DNA of 24,734 bases from VAZQ01 sp050725815 (GTDB lineage Bacteria; Pseudomonadota; Alphaproteobacteria; Rhizobiales; Xanthobacteraceae): contig JBOHIG010000355.1 in the NCBI GenBank assembly GCA_050725815.1, positions 1 to 24,734 of the forward strand. Direction: 5' to 3'. This document shows, piece by piece, positions 24,203 through 24,734 of the stretch. Each line of letters opens with the position of its first letter. The stretch's first letter is position 1. The notes below the pieces were generated by a model. The model was given only the letters and a program-made list of their open reading frames with translations, did no database searches and was not told where the DNA came from. The position numbers were made by a program, and so were the translations under genes.

Positions 24203-24734
24203 ATGGACCCATCGTCCAATCGCGTCGTCGTCATCGGGGCAGGGCCGGTCGGGCTGTGCCTGTCGCTGGCGCTCGCGCAAGAGGGAATCCGGGTTTCCCT
24301 GGTCGAGGCGCTTCGTGACGACAATTTCCTCGAGCAGGTGCCGCGCGCCGGCACCAACCATCCCGCCACGCTCGAACTGTTCGAGCGGATCGGCCTTTAC
24401 AAGCTGATCGAGCCGCGCGGCATTATCGCGCCCAAACTGCACTATTGGGACCGCCACGAAGGCAAGCTGATCGCCGAGTTCGATCATGCCCACCTGAAGG
24501 ACGACACGCCGTTTCCCTATGTGCTGCAGTGCGAGCGCATCAAGGTGGTCGAGGAGGCGCTCAAGCTCGCCAAGGCCCACCCCAACATCGATGTGCGGCT
24601 TTCCACCACCCTCACGTCGTTTGCCCAGGACGCCGACGGCGTGCAGGCGCATGTCACCAATGCGGCCGGCGAGGCCGAGCTGATCGCCGGCCGCTACCTG
24701 GTGAGCGCCGAAGGGGCGCGCAGCATCGTACGCA
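24203..24734 (+). CDS. FAD-dependent aromatic/phenol-type monooxygenase, N-terminal part (cut by window end)
   Basis: 177 complete codons, open at the right edge. MDPSSNRVVVIGAGPVGLCL has the GxGPxG dinucleotide motif of FAD monooxygenases and ends in LVE (adenosine ribose acid). VPRAGTNHPATLELFERIGL is the PheA/TfdB/MhpA-type PRAGT-HPxTLE signature. The second FAD segment, YLVSAEGARSIVR, has Glu where the family DG motif normally has Asp. Expected reaction: NAD(P)H-dependent hydroxylation of an aromatic or related ring; the substrate is unknown. The start ATG 24203 follows 42 bp after the palindrome; no strong Shine-Dalgarno is seen. Most of the protein lies outside the window. Confidence 0.9.
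   Translation, partial: MDPSSNRVVVIGAGPVGLCLSLALAQEGIRVSLVEALRDDNFLEQVPRAGTNHPATLELFERIGLYKLIEPRGIIAPKLHYWDRHEGKLIAEFDHAHLKDDTPFPYVLQCERIKVVEEALKLAKAHPNIDVRLSTTLTSFAQDADGVQAHVTNAAGEAELIAGRYLVSAEGARSIVR

Overview
The window looks like a chromosomal segment of a high-GC alphaproteobacterium, most likely order Hyphomicrobiales (Bradyrhizobium/Rhodopseudomonas-like). This rests on an alphaproteobacterial 5S rRNA 3' end and initiator tRNA, a divergent pair of EcfG-type (general stress response) promoter motifs, a DUF6496-type small basic protein, and the many solute-binding proteins typical of this group. The genus is inferred, not shown.

Layout. 1-104: the tail of a 5S rRNA gene and the Rho-independent terminator that closes an rRNA operon. 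168-3419: an exported serine-hydrolase-like protein (-), an exported protein of unknown function (+), and a SAM methyltransferase-fold protein with an export-type N-terminus (-). 3547-7693: two overlapping genes whose N-terminal TPR halves are near-duplicates but whose C-terminal halves are different glycosyltransferase folds (OGT/SPINDLY GT41-like, then GT9-like). 7707-8591: a CHAD protein (-). 8834-10807: an NMT1/SsuA-type binding protein and an amidohydrolase of the 2-pyrone-4,6-dicarboxylate lactonase type, separated by a perfect 15-bp-stem hairpin. 10863-16130 (-): a tripartite tricarboxylate transporter locus read tctA, tctB, tctC, a 747-bp geneless gap, a second closely related tctC, then a small secreted protein. 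16368-16575: a 20-bp copy of the 5' end of the initiator tRNA, then the intact tRNA-fMet and its terminator. 16625-19357 (-): a small protein, a flavodoxin-fold reductase interrupted by an in-frame TGA, and a sorbosone-dehydrogenase-like lipoprotein. They are spaced as one transcription unit behind an EcfG-type promoter, and a second such motif points toward the DUF6496-type gene at 19556. 20010-24734 (+): an orphan Bug/TctC receptor, an FAD oxidoreductase fused to a GcvT domain (dimethylglycine/sarcosine dehydrogenase type), a VOC protein, a 148-bp nested palindrome, and the start of an FAD monooxygenase cut by the window edge.

How it fits together. The main theme is uptake and oxidation of small organic acids and amines: four periplasmic binding proteins in 12 kb, one TctAB membrane unit, and several flavoenzymes and hydrolases beside them. 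The TPR-glycosyltransferase pair and the stress-promoter locus are separate units. I found no CRISPR array, insertion sequence or phage. The points most worth follow-up are the TPR catalytic-domain swap, the TGA-broken flavoprotein behind a stress promoter, the tRNA-fMet fragment, and the structured gap between the two TctC genes.
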